From positions 1,566,694 through 1,630,693 of the forward strand of contig NZ_KE332512.1 of assembly GCF_000412995.1 (NCBI RefSeq): a stretch of DNA of 64,000 nucleotides, in the 5' to 3' direction. The notes under the pieces are model-generated. The model searched no databases and was not told the DNA's origin. It saw only the letters and a program-made list of their open reading frames with translations. Origin of the DNA: Treponema vincentii F0403. Its GTDB lineage: Bacteria > Spirochaetota > Spirochaetia > Treponematales > Treponemataceae. How positions within the stretch are numbered: the stretch's first letter is position 1; the number at the start of each line of letters is the position of its first letter. Positions 51,618 through 60,265 of the stretch are shown here, one piece after another. Made by a program: the position numbers and the translations under genes.

Positions 51618-52622
51618 ATGGGAGTAAATGAACAGCCGCTGACGGCACGGCAAAGAAAATCGCGGAGAACAAGAATTACTGTAATAATTGTTTGCGTCCT
51701 TGCGCTGTTCTGTATATGGTATTTTTTTCTTAAACCTAAGAATCAGCAAAGTGCCGGTTTGGCTCCTTTAACCGTACGGAAAGAGATCGAACACAATCAG
51801 ATTGAAATTTCCGGTTATATTGAGGCGGCACAAACGCAGGTATTGGAAGCGCCGGGAGAAGGGTTTGTCGAGCAGGTATTGGTAACGGAAGGCGATAGAG
51901 TAAAAAAAGGAGCACTGCTGTTTGCACTTGATACCGATCAACAAAGCTATAATGTTGCGCAGCATGCGTTTGCAATAAAGCAGGAACAAATAAACGGGGC
52001 GTCGCAAAAACTGAGTCTGATGGAACAGGAGCAGCGGCTTTTGGAAAAACAGCTTTCCGACCGTAAGGTGTACGCAAAATTTGACGGTATTGTCGCCGCG
52101 TTGACCATTTCGCAAGGGCAATATGCAAAAGCTAAAGATACGTTCGGCACACTGATTGACCGCAGCTTTCTTAAAGCTACGGTAGAAATTGCCGAAAGCG
52201 ATGCCTCCCGGCTTGCGGTCGGACAAAAAGTCGATATGACATTTCCCGCCGAACCGGATATTAAAGTACAGGCGGAAGTTATCTCTTATCCGTCGATTGC
52301 ACGGCTTACCAGTCTCGGCCGTACTGTTGTAGATACGCTTATCCGTCTTGATAACCCTCCCGAAAAAATTTTGCCCGGTTATTCTTTTAACGGAACCATT
52401 GTAACGGGACCGGATTCGGAAGCGCTTATAGTGGAACAAGACGCTATCCGGTATGTAGAGGGCAAGCCGTTTGTGGATAAAATCGACGGCAATACGACAC
52501 AGGAGATTGCGGTAACCGTCGAATCCTATACGAAGGGGTTTGTTAAAATTATCTCCGGCGTGCAGGAAAACGATGTACTGAAAAATCAGGCAAAGATAAA
52601 TAGCAACAATAGACGTCCGTAG
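51618..52622 (+). CDS. HlyD-family periplasmic adaptor
   Basis: The 334-residue protein starts at ATG 51618 with GGAGG 5 bases upstream. One membrane segment (ITVIIVCVLALFCIWYFF) is followed by a lipoyl/biotin-like hairpin domain (GYIEAAQTQVLEAPGEGFV; VTEGDRVKKGALLFALD), a coiled coil, and the second half VYAKFDGIVAALTISQG, then a beta-barrel domain. This is the MacA/HlyD layout linking an inner-membrane ABC pump to a TolC channel. It lies directly before the ATPase and two permease genes. Confidence 0.9.
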   Translation: MGVNEQPLTARQRKSRRTRITVIIVCVLALFCIWYFFLKPKNQQSAGLAPLTVRKEIEHNQIEISGYIEAAQTQVLEAPGEGFVEQVLVTEGDRVKKGALLFALDTDQQSYNVAQHAFAIKQEQINGASQKLSLMEQEQRLLEKQLSDRKVYAKFDGIVAALTISQGQYAKAKDTFGTLIDRSFLKATVEIAESDASRLAVGQKVDMTFPAEPDIKVQAEVISYPSIARLTSLGRTVVDTLIRLDNPPEKILPGYSFNGTIVTGPDSEALIVEQDAIRYVEGKPFVDKIDGNTTQEIAVTVESYTKGFVKIISGVQENDVLKNQAKINSNNRRP

Positions 52623-52630
52623 GGGGCACA

Positions 52631-53401
52631 ATGAAAACAGGAATGATTGTATCCCTTGATTCGGTTGTAAAAACTTTTTTTATGGGCGAAAACGAAGTGC
52701 ATGCGTTACGCGGGGTTTCTTTCGACATACCGGAAAGAGGCTTTGTGTCGCTGATGGGGCCGTCCGGTTCGGGGAAAACCACGTGCATGAATATGATCGG
52801 GTGTCTTGACCGTCCGACGGCAGGAGCAATCTATGTTGACGGGGAAAACACCGCCGAAATGAGCGGAAAAGACTTAGCCCTACTACGTAATAAGACCATC
52901 GGCTTTGTCTTCCAGCAATATTTTTTGCTGCCGACCCTTACCATTCTCGAAAACGTGATGCTTCCGCTCCGGTATCAGGGTATCCCTGCTTCCGAGCGGA
53001 AAAAACTCGCCGCCGAAGAATTGGATAAAGTGGGGTTGAGCAACCGGCTCAAGCATCGGCCGAGCGAGCTGTCGGGCGGACAAAAGCAGCGTGTTGCCAT
53101 TGCTCGCGCCCTCGTAACTCGCCCGAAATTAATCCTTGCCGACGAACCTACCGGAGCGCTCGATTCCGAAACGGGGCAGTCCGTACTCGACCTTTTTTTC
53201 GATATTAACAGGCAGGGTACCGCAGTCATCATCGTTACTCACGATCCCGACATCGGTGCAATGGCACCCCGCTCCATCCATCTTAAAGACGGAAAAATCA
53301 TCTCCGACATGGCGGATACGAAGGCGCATACAACTGATACGGCAAATATGGCGGATACGGAAACGCATGTAACCGACACGGCGGAAGGCGCACATGTTTG
53401 A
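52631..53401 (+). CDS. MacB/LolD-type ABC ATPase with a repeated C-terminal tail
   Basis: A 256-residue protein. It has Walker A GPSGSGKTT, Q-loop VFQQYFLLP, signature LSGGQKQR, Walker B LILADEPTGALD and the H-loop VTHDPD, all intact. It starts 8 bp after the HlyD stop and overlaps the first permease by 8 bp. The last 30 residues are a tandem of a 13-residue unit (MADTKAHTTDTAN, then a diverged copy), matching a 39-bp direct repeat at 53309-53386, which is unusual for this family. It drives the two permeases of the operon. Confidence 0.93.
   Translation: MKTGMIVSLDSVVKTFFMGENEVHALRGVSFDIPERGFVSLMGPSGSGKTTCMNMIGCLDRPTAGAIYVDGENTAEMSGKDLALLRNKTIGFVFQQYFLLPTLTILENVMLPLRYQGIPASERKKLAAEELDKVGLSNRLKHRPSELSGGQKQRVAIARALVTRPKLILADEPTGALDSETGQSVLDLFFDINRQGTAVIIVTHDPDIGAMAPRSIHLKDGKIISDMADTKAHTTDTANMADTETHVTDTAEGAHV
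53309..53386. repeat. 39-bp tandem repeat in the ABC ATPase gene
   Basis: Copy 1 (53309-53347) and copy 2 (53348-53386) share ATGGCGGATACG at their start and align in frame over 13 codons, with moderate divergence. It encodes the extra C-terminal tail. Confidence 0.75.
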
Positions 53402-54617
53402 AGATATTCTTTCTGCCTTGCAGAACTTCCGGCACAATAAAATGCGCACACTTCTTTCGCTTTTAGGAATTATGATCGGTGTGTGCTCCGTTGTTATTAC
53501 GATGAACTTGAGCAGCTCGCTTGAAGCGAGCGTTGCACTGGTGTTTAAGGATTTAAGCAGCTCGATTCTGACGGTTATGCCTCATTCGCGCCGAAACCGT
53601 CCGCTTACGATGAATCAACAGTATGCGGATGTACTGCAAGAAAAGATACCGGAAATAAAGCAGGTCTTTTTTATGGATGGTGTTAATGCGACGGTCATGC
53701 GCGGGAGTCTGAGCGCCGGTACAAAAGAATGCCAAGGTGTGGATTACGGCTATTTTGAAGCAAATAAATGGGAGCTTGAATACGGAGAGCCGTTCAGCAT
53801 TTCCGATTTTATGACCGGCGCACGGAAAGTGATTATCGGAGAAGACATTGCAAAAGGCTTATTCCCTGAAGGAAATGCTGTCGGAAAAACCGTCTCGCTG
53901 TCGATTAACAACGGGGATTCCGCCCCCTTGCTTTTTACTTGTACGGTGAGCGGCGTACTTAAAACAAAAAACTCTTTTTTCGGGCAAATACAGCAATATA
54001 TTATTTTACCGCGTGCTTTTTTAGTACGCCAGCTTGGGCATAAAAATGAAGGTTCACGGATGGCCGTAGAGGTTTACGAAACCGTTACGGATTTTACTGC
54101 GGTAGAAACCGCTATTGAAGAAGTGTCCGCCGAATTCACAAACAATAAAAATGCCGTACGGGTTTTTTCGGCAGCGTCCATGCAGCAGCAAATACAGGGG
54201 AATCTCGCAATGATTTCCGCGGTATTTTCCGGCATTGCGGCGCTTTCGTTGCTGATAGGCGGCGTGGGTATTATGAATATCATGCTCGTTACCGTGGCGG
54301 AGCGGCGGCAAGAAATCGGTATCAGAAAAGCAATCGGCGCAACGACGGGGGCAATTCTTTCGCAATTCTTGACGGAGTCGGCAGCCATCAGTATCGTCGG
54401 CGGAGGTATCGGACTCGCCGGAGGTTTTTTAATCAGTTTTGTAGTCATTACGCCGGTGCTGCAATTGTTTTCGGGTGGGAGCGCCATCATGCTTAAATTC
54501 AATATGCAGGGAGCGCTCACCGCATTTCTTATTTCAGCCGCCGCCGGTATTTTCTTCGGATTCTACCCCGCATGGCAAGCCGGCAAACTCGATCCCGTCA
54601 AGGCGCTGGAGGAATAA
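53394..54617 (+). CDS. MacB-type ABC permease, first copy
   Basis: A 407-residue protein. The N-terminal membrane helix region (HNKMRTLLSLLGIMIGVCSVVI) is followed by a large periplasmic domain and three C-terminal helices with the FtsX signature GGVGIMNIMLVTVAER then EIGIRKAIGA. The end is LDPVKALEE. The start ATG 53394 overlaps the ATPase stop by 8 bp. It is the inner-membrane part of the tripartite pump. A paralogue follows after a structured 290-bp gap; the pair may form a heterodimer. Confidence 0.92.
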   Translation: MFEDILSALQNFRHNKMRTLLSLLGIMIGVCSVVITMNLSSSLEASVALVFKDLSSSILTVMPHSRRNRPLTMNQQYADVLQEKIPEIKQVFFMDGVNATVMRGSLSAGTKECQGVDYGYFEANKWELEYGEPFSISDFMTGARKVIIGEDIAKGLFPEGNAVGKTVSLSINNGDSAPLLFTCTVSGVLKTKNSFFGQIQQYIILPRAFLVRQLGHKNEGSRMAVEVYETVTDFTAVETAIEEVSAEFTNNKNAVRVFSAASMQQQIQGNLAMISAVFSGIAALSLLIGGVGIMNIMLVTVAERRQEIGIRKAIGATTGAILSQFLTESAAISIVGGGIGLAGGFLISFVVITPVLQLFSGGSAIMLKFNMQGALTAFLISAAAGIFFGFYPAWQAGKLDPVKALEE

Positions 54618-54708
54618 GTGTACATATAATCTACGATGTTTGCCGAACGGCGAACTCGGAAGGAAATTGAGACACACTATTTGTGTGGCTTAACTTAATA
54701 TTCCTTTT

Positions 54709-54744
54709 GTGCAAAATTTTTAATAAAATTTTGCACTATTTTTA
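54709..54744 (+). terminator. Hairpin after the first permease
   Basis: GTGCAAAATTT (54709-54719) and AAATTTTGCAC (54726-54736) form an 11-bp stem followed by TATTTTTAG. It could reduce read-through to the second permease. Confidence 0.6.
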
Positions 54745-54752
54745 GAAAAGAG

Positions 54753-54897
54753 GGGTAAACGCATCAGGCCGAGTAGATATAAATCGCGGAAAAATTGAGA
54801 CTGTGAGACCATTTGAACCGCGAAGAGGTTCAACTCTGGTCGAATAGTATCAATTTTTCCACGGGGATATAAAAAAATCAGACTGATGCGTTTACCC
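54753..54897. repeat. 145-bp structured element upstream of the second permease
   Basis: Outer arms GGGTAAACGCATCAG (54753-54767) and CTGATGCGTTTACCC (54883-54897) pair over 15 bp. Inner arms GGAAAAATTGA (54788-54798) and TCAATTTTTCC (54850-54860) pair over 11 bp. The core hairpin TTGAACC (54813-54819) with GGTTCAA (54827-54833) has loop GCGAAGA, plus GACCA/TGGTC. The ribosome site of the next gene follows at once. It may be a leader RNA or a small mobile repeat. Confidence 0.6.
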
Positions 54898-54909
54898 TGA
54901 GGATCAGCT

Positions 54910-56139
54910 ATGTGGGAAGATTTTATCAATGCGCTCAATAATTTCCGCGTAAAAAAACTGAGAACCATATTGTCTCTTTTGGGAATTGCGATAGGCGTTA
55001 CCGTTGTTACCATTATCAGTAATATCGGCAGTTCCATGCAGGCAAGCATGGTAAAGATGTTCAATCTCGACACAATGAATATTATCGAAATTGAACCGCG
55101 CTGGGATTTTCAGACGCGGAAATCCAATATCACGTTTACCGAAAAATACCGCACGGAGTTGGAACAAGCCGTGCCGTTGATAAAAAACGTATTTTATACG
55201 GGCGTTTTCAACGCTACCTTATCGCGTAAAACGCTTACCCTTGAAAACAAGCGGGTAAACGGTATTGAACCCGGCTGGCTTGAAGCGAATAACTATGAAT
55301 TGCTATACGGTCAGGGATTTACGCTTGACGATTTTGCAAACCGCCGGCATAAAATAATCCTTGGTGAAGATGAGGTAAATTCGCTTTTCCCCGAAGGAGA
55401 TGCAATCGGAAAAACAGTTACCGTTACGGTTTCATACCGCGGTACAAGCGGATGGAATTTTATTCCGTTTTCGTTTGAAGTATGCGGAGTGGTAAAGTCA
55501 AATGACAATTTCAGCAATATCGAAGCGTATTTTATCCCGCGTTCATTCGTAGTTGAAGATATGGGAATCGGAAAAAACGATTCGGATTTAGCGACGGTAC
55601 AGATTCACGATTCAAATTATATCGATGAAGCAACCGAGCAAATAAAAGCCTTTTCCGATTCGTTTGCAAAAGCGTCAGATACGCTGTGGACATTTTCATA
55701 TAAAGAATTGCTGACCGATATTTCTTCACAGATTACACTGGTGAGTGCGATATTGACGGCGATTGCGGTTATGTCGCTTATCGTCGGCGGTATCAACATT
55801 ATGAATATTATGCTTGTTACCGTAACGGAGCGGAAAAAAGAAATCGGTATCCGCAAAGCGCTCGGCGCAAGCGAAGCGGTTATCCGCAATCAGTTTTTGG
55901 TTGAAGCCGCAACCTTGAGCCTAACGGGCGGCATATTCGGTATGCTGCTTGGCGGAGGCATTAGCGTTCTGTTGGTACAAACCGTCTTTCAGTCAAGCAA
56001 CTTTGAAATGGTCTTTTCTCCGAATATCACCGGCTCGGTTATTGCCTTTGCGGTATCCATCACTATCGGCATTTTCTTCGGATTCCGCCCAGCCGTTAAA
56101 GCCGCCCGTCTCGATCCGGTAAAAGCGTTGTCGGATTGA
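54910..56139 (+). CDS. MacB-type ABC permease, second copy
   Basis: The 409-residue protein starts at ATG 54910 with GAGG upstream. It has the same layout as the first copy: RVKKLRTILSLLGIAIGVTVV, a periplasmic domain, and GGINIMNIMLVTVTERKKEIG then IRKALGASEAV. It ends LDPVKALSD. Similar sequence and order indicate duplication. It is preceded by a hairpin and a long structured element, so its level may be set separately. It is convergent with the acyltransferase gene. Confidence 0.92.
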   Translation: MWEDFINALNNFRVKKLRTILSLLGIAIGVTVVTIISNIGSSMQASMVKMFNLDTMNIIEIEPRWDFQTRKSNITFTEKYRTELEQAVPLIKNVFYTGVFNATLSRKTLTLENKRVNGIEPGWLEANNYELLYGQGFTLDDFANRRHKIILGEDEVNSLFPEGDAIGKTVTVTVSYRGTSGWNFIPFSFEVCGVVKSNDNFSNIEAYFIPRSFVVEDMGIGKNDSDLATVQIHDSNYIDEATEQIKAFSDSFAKASDTLWTFSYKELLTDISSQITLVSAILTAIAVMSLIVGGINIMNIMLVTVTERKKEIGIRKALGASEAVIRNQFLVEAATLSLTGGIFGMLLGGGISVLLVQTVFQSSNFEMVFSPNITGSVIAFAVSITIGIFFGFRPAVKAARLDPVKALSD

Positions 56140-56152
56140 TTGCAGAAACAGC

Positions 56153-57022
56153 CTATGCGTTCCTGTTGTGCATAATTTCCAGCTCTTCCATGACAAGATC
56201 GACAACTGCTTGTTTTTTGTCGTCTCCCTCGCGGCAGCGTTGTTTTGCCCGCTCCCGGAATTCGCTGCAGTCGATAACGGGACTAACCTCTATTACAACC
56301 TTGTCTTGGCAAACGATGTCGCCCAGCATATTGGAAGGGTCGTCGGAGATGCGTAAGCAGTTACCGTTAATGGACACCAGCATCATCACATCGGACGTTC
56401 TGATATACGAGTCGATTTCGCGGACACCTCGTTTCGTTTCAGGTTTTCCCGGCCGGTAGCGAGTCCCTGCAGGATATACGATGACGGCTTTTCCTTCTTT
56501 CCGCACTTCTTCCAGTGTCCGCATCGAAGCAATATTGATGCTGCGGCTCCGTTTTTTCTCTTCCTCTAATTGTACGGGATCGGTAATACCGGCGAGTGTT
56601 CTGCTGGGATAAATGACAATACGCTCGTATCCTTCGGTAAGAGCAGCTATAAGCGGATCCTCTTCGGTAAGCTTCATTCCTGCCATTGCAATTGAACGAT
56701 GGGCAAGTTCTACCCCTGCCTTGCCCGTTTGCTCCATTAAATAGAGGAATATGGGTAAGTCAAGATTGCTGTAGTGTTCGGAAAGGATGATTCCTTTCTT
56801 TCCGGCCTTGATTGCTTCTAAAAATTCGGCAACGTGCGCTTCAGGATACAGTTTTGAGCCGTCCAATAAGAGTTTTTGCACGGCAGATTCCAGTATTGAA
56901 CGGATATGAGGGTTTTCCAATTTGTATACATTTTCTTCGGTGATAACATTGTCCTTGCTTGCATATTGTTCAAACAACGGCCTCAGTTCTTCAAGCATAT
57001 TTTTTAATACAAAACCGTCCAT
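56153..57022 (-). CDS. PlsC-like acyltransferase
   Basis: A 289-residue protein from ATG 57022, the in-frame start downstream of GAGGAGG; an upstream start at 57055 would overlap the previous gene. The acyltransferase motif H-x4-D is seen in SEHYSNLDLP, and the second motif is YPAGTRYRPG. There is no clear membrane helix. It probably acylates a glycerol-phosphate or lysophospholipid-type substrate. The substrate cannot be told. Confidence 0.78.
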   Translation of the reverse strand: MDGFVLKNMLEELRPLFEQYASKDNVITEENVYKLENPHIRSILESAVQKLLLDGSKLYPEAHVAEFLEAIKAGKKGIILSEHYSNLDLPIFLYLMEQTGKAGVELAHRSIAMAGMKLTEEDPLIAALTEGYERIVIYPSRTLAGITDPVQLEEEKKRSRSINIASMRTLEEVRKEGKAVIVYPAGTRYRPGKPETKRGVREIDSYIRTSDVMMLVSINGNCLRISDDPSNMLGDIVCQDKVVIEVSPVIDCSEFRERAKQRCREGDDKKQAVVDLVMEELEIMHNRNA

Positions 57023-57030
57023 CTTTTCTT

Positions 57031-57696
57031 TTACCTCCTCGAAATAACATAACAATTTTCCAGCAGCGCCGGCAGCTCATAAATTGACTTGATCGAAGGA
57101 ATTCCGGATATTTTAGTAAAATCCGTGAGTCGTTCCTTCTCATCGATTAGCACGCTCTGACCGCCAATTTGAACAAACCCTTGAACGTATGCGGGGCAAT
57201 CGTCTAAAAAGAGCGTTTCTTCTACCGTTTTATGTACGGCTGTAAGCGCTTTGATAAAAGCATCCGGTCGCGGTTTGCCCTTTCCCTCGTTGTAGGAAAT
57301 ATCAAAAACGCCGAGGAATAGATCGCTGATGTTAAAAAATTTTAAAACCCGCTCTGCATGTGCCATCGGTGCATTGGTTAAAACCGTCATCGGCATCCGT
57401 AAAGAAAGCAAAAAATCCCGCAAATTGGGGTCGGGTTGTAATTCGGAAATTTCCGAATCGGGATGTACAGCCTTAAAATAAGTTTCCCTATCGTTAAAAT
57501 GATATTCGCATTCAAGCCATTCGAGCGTAGTACCGTAGTTGTGCCGCCTTTCGCGCTGCAGTTTTATCGCCTCTTCCAATGGAACCGATAGGAAATCGGC
57601 AATGAACTGAAACATCCGTTCGGCAATCTTCCGCTCCATCAAGTTCGATGAAGAATAGAGCGTATTATCAATATCGAAAAGTAAATGATCTATCAT
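57031..57696 (-). CDS. HAD-superfamily pyrimidine 5'-nucleotidase-like hydrolase
   Basis: A 221-residue protein. HAD motifs are clear: DHLLFDIDNTLY (nucleophile and acid/base Asp), VLTNAP, GKGKPRPDAF with the motif III Lys, and TLFLDDCPAYV. The helical cap between 20 and 90 and the overall length match pyrimidine 5'-nucleotidases and phosphoglycolate-type phosphatases. It lies just before the acyltransferase gene; a TATACT about 10 bases before its ATG 57696 suggests a very short leader. Confidence 0.85.
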   Translation of the reverse strand: MIDHLLFDIDNTLYSSSNLMERKIAERMFQFIADFLSVPLEEAIKLQRERRHNYGTTLEWLECEYHFNDRETYFKAVHPDSEISELQPDPNLRDFLLSLRMPMTVLTNAPMAHAERVLKFFNISDLFLGVFDISYNEGKGKPRPDAFIKALTAVHKTVEETLFLDDCPAYVQGFVQIGGQSVLIDEKERLTDFTKISGIPSIKSIYELPALLENCYVISRR

Positions 57697-57720
57697 TTCC
57701 GTTGCAGTATATCACAAAAA

Positions 57721-58788
57721 CTAAAAAAGTCCATTAAAATACGCCTGCGCTGCACTATATGCATAGCTGTTAACCGTAAGGCTGATAATAGTAAAACTGC
57801 CGTCTTTATTTTTAATGCAGCGCTTTATGTCTTTTGAAATCTTTTTCGATTCAATGTCGTATACGGATTGTGTAAGTGTAAAAGCACTCGGCGTCCCTTC
57901 GGCAATTGTGTACGGCAGCAACGTTTTTACGTACGGGCTTGATGCGGTTAGCAGCCGGATTAACCGTTCCGATGCGGATAATTGATTTCCGCTTTCTGCC
58001 GGCGGCAGATTGACCGTACTTACGGTTAAAAAAGCCGTATTTCCGCAGAGAAATGAGTTATCGGCAATTTTAGTCCACTGGCTATCTAAATGGAGTGATA
58101 TGCCCGATACGTTAATTGTTTCTTTTTTTGCCGTTTTATCGAGGGAAAATGTATTTTCGTCCTGCTTAGGTTCTGCCGGGCTGTAGCCGTAAAACACCGA
58201 TTCTCCGTTGCCGTTAATAGAGCCTATTTCGATTAATTCCAATGCCGTCTCTTTGTTTGCACCGGTTATCGTTTTAAGGTGAAAGAGGGGGATAAAAGAC
58301 TGAAAGTCGAGGGCAGCTGCGCCTCCGAATTCTTCCATTTGTTTGCGTACCGTTGCCGTACCGAAGGGCGCTTTCCCTGCACGCGGCAAGGTTTTCAGCT
58401 CATAGAGCTTGGGCAAGAGGCTCATTAAATAATTAACCCCAAAGGTATCATCGGGCGTAATGGAAGAGATAATTTGCTGGCCGGTTAATACCAGCTGCCC
58501 TTTTTCGATTTTGCCACTGAACAAGATGGATACGGTACTCGTTTTCTCCGGTGTTTGGGTGTGAATAAAAGCGCCGTAGGTTTCATCGTTATAGTATAAA
58601 AAGCCTATCCATGTAGGCGCTTTCCACGAATAATCGCGGTAAATAACATAATCGCCGGAAAAGGTCCCCTGCGCCGCTTCGGTAACCGGCTTTTGCGCTG
58701 CAAAAAGGAAAACAGGAATAAAAGTCATCATACAGTATATGATGAGCCGCGCAGCATTTTTCTTTAGGAGCCCGTAATAGTAGTTCAT
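57721..58788 (-). CDS. Secreted hypothetical protein
   Basis: The 355-residue protein starts at ATG 58788 with GGGGAG upstream. A signal peptide (IIYCMMTFIPVFLFAAQ) is seen. The mature protein is beta-rich, with segments such as GDYVIYRDYSWKAPTWIGFLYYN and VSILFSGKIEKGQLVLTG; no family is recognised. It is found between a small ORF and the HAD gene, all in the same direction. It could be an envelope protein. Confidence 0.55.
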   Translation of the reverse strand: MNYYYGLLKKNAARLIIYCMMTFIPVFLFAAQKPVTEAAQGTFSGDYVIYRDYSWKAPTWIGFLYYNDETYGAFIHTQTPEKTSTVSILFSGKIEKGQLVLTGQQIISSITPDDTFGVNYLMSLLPKLYELKTLPRAGKAPFGTATVRKQMEEFGGAAALDFQSFIPLFHLKTITGANKETALELIEIGSINGNGESVFYGYSPAEPKQDENTFSLDKTAKKETINVSGISLHLDSQWTKIADNSFLCGNTAFLTVSTVNLPPAESGNQLSASERLIRLLTASSPYVKTLLPYTIAEGTPSAFTLTQSVYDIESKKISKDIKRCIKNKDGSFTIISLTVNSYAYSAAQAYFNGLF

Positions 58789-58807
58789 TATGATCTCCCC
58801 AAAAAAA

Positions 58808-58942
58808 TCAGCTTTTTTCTGCGTTTTCTTCTGCGTATTTTTTAAATTCTTCTTCGCTCATTTTATCGGCATAGATCGGATAGAGTGCTTCAACTAAATC
58901 TTCCAATGTAGGAAATTTTGCACCGTCTAATTTATAGGGCAT
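58808..58942 (-). CDS. 44-residue protein coupled to the threonine-synthase-like gene
   Basis: A small protein beginning MPYKLDGAKFPTLEDLVEAL and ending YAEENAEKS. Its ATG overlaps the last base of the upstream gene's stop (TAATG), a sign of translational coupling. It is acidic and predicted helical, without cysteines or membrane segments. Tight coupling suggests it is expressed with the thrC-like gene. No known family is recognised. Confidence 0.6.
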   Translation of the reverse strand: MPYKLDGAKFPTLEDLVEALYPIYADKMSEEEFKKYAEENAEKS

Positions 58943-60261
58943 TACTGTACCTCGCTTACTGTATTGAGAATTTTGATGAGCTCTTCTTTTGTTCCTTTAA
59001 TAAGGGGAACATCCAAAAGAGGTGTATTGATACCCCTAAGATATTCGGGAATGATTGGGGATTCGCCGCATATCCGGGTAAGAATTTCGCTTTCAAAGGC
59101 GGGATGATCCTTCGATACCAAAACGAGGGATTCTCCATCGTGCCCCCAGAATATATTTCGGGCATGCGCCGCTGCGTAGGCATGAGCGGTGGCCGTATCG
59201 AACATGATACCGTACCGCCGGTAGGAGTCGTTGATAAGCGTTTCCGCTTCCGTATCCGAAACCTGTGCAGGGAAAATAATCGACTTCATAACGGAGGGGC
59301 TGAGTGTAAAAATTTGTTCAAGCCGTTCGATGCTGGAAGGAACGGCGGGATCCGCTGGGCCGCGCTCCGAAAGCGGAATAGAGGAATTAATACAGCGGCA
59401 CCGCCCGTTTTCGTCGCAGTTAAGCGCTTCCGTTGCATCGGTGATAAAACCGTTTACCGGCAAGCAAAACTTCCATGCGTAGAGACCCGCCGCAAGATTG
59501 CCGTAGTTTCCCGACGGCACCGCGTAGAATATTTCCCCTGCCGTTCTTGTTTTTATGCGGGTAAAGGCAAACATATAAAAAAACACCTGCGGCAGGATAC
59601 GCCCGATATTCACGGTATTCGCAAGAGTTAGGTTATAATCTTTTACAAGCTGCCGCTCTTGATAAATAGAGCGGATGAGGTTTTCAACTGCGGTTGTGTC
59701 TCCTTCAACCTCTACGGGATAGACGGAGCCGCCGTTTTTAAATAGCTGTTCGGGCTTTAACCCTTTTGCATATCCTTTCGGGTATAAAACAATCAGTTTA
59801 AGGTGTTTTTTATTGCCGAATGCCGCAGCCATACTCCTTCCGCCGGCTCCGGTACTAGGCGCAATAACAACAGCGTTTTTTTCATCTATTGTCAGCAGAT
59901 GTTCCAAGGCGGAAGCAAGCCATAAAAAACCGAAATCCCGGTGATTGCCCGTCGGTCCGTGGAACAGTTCCAGTAAAAACAGACGGTCATCCAGCTGGCG
60001 GAGCCGCGGACTATAGTTTTGAAACGCTGCTGCAGCAATCCTTTCGGAGATAACGGGGCTAATTTCTTCTTTCAGCAGCGCCGCGGTTAATGAACCGGCT
60101 ATAGTTGAAAAAGCCGTCTGTTCATTCATGTGCAATATCCACGATCGCAAATCGTGTTCGGAGTACGGAACATACAAACCGCCGTCGGCAGGCATACAAT
60201 CAAAGATCGCATGTTTAAAGGAAACAGCATTAGCGCTGTTTCGAGTGCTGACTAACTTCAT
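58942..60261 (-). CDS. thrC: Threonine-synthase-like protein lacking the PLP lysine
   Basis: The 439-residue protein starts at ATG 60261, 4 bases after the upstream gene's stop and with AAGGAG 12 bases before. The fold is that of threonine synthase: ADGGLYVP at the N-terminus, ELFHGPTGNHRDFGF where the PLP lysine sits, and GNYGNLAAGLYA near the C-terminal half. In known enzymes the motif is FHGPT-x3-KDFG; here the lysine is arginine (codon CGG). The phosphate-binding glycine loop is also altered (STGAGGRSMA). It may be inactive, act without PLP, or have another role. Confidence 0.8.
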   Translation of the reverse strand: MKLVSTRNSANAVSFKHAIFDCMPADGGLYVPYSEHDLRSWILHMNEQTAFSTIAGSLTAALLKEEISPVISERIAAAAFQNYSPRLRQLDDRLFLLELFHGPTGNHRDFGFLWLASALEHLLTIDEKNAVVIAPSTGAGGRSMAAAFGNKKHLKLIVLYPKGYAKGLKPEQLFKNGGSVYPVEVEGDTTAVENLIRSIYQERQLVKDYNLTLANTVNIGRILPQVFFYMFAFTRIKTRTAGEIFYAVPSGNYGNLAAGLYAWKFCLPVNGFITDATEALNCDENGRCRCINSSIPLSERGPADPAVPSSIERLEQIFTLSPSVMKSIIFPAQVSDTEAETLINDSYRRYGIMFDTATAHAYAAAHARNIFWGHDGESLVLVSKDHPAFESEILTRICGESPIIPEYLRGINTPLLDVPLIKGTKEELIKILNTVSEVQ

Positions 60262-60265
60262 AGTT

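Noticed and set aside
51768-52631. Minus-strand frame of 287 residues opposite the HlyD gene
   Set aside because: The plus-strand frame has the full adaptor layout and a ribosome site; the mirror frame has none.
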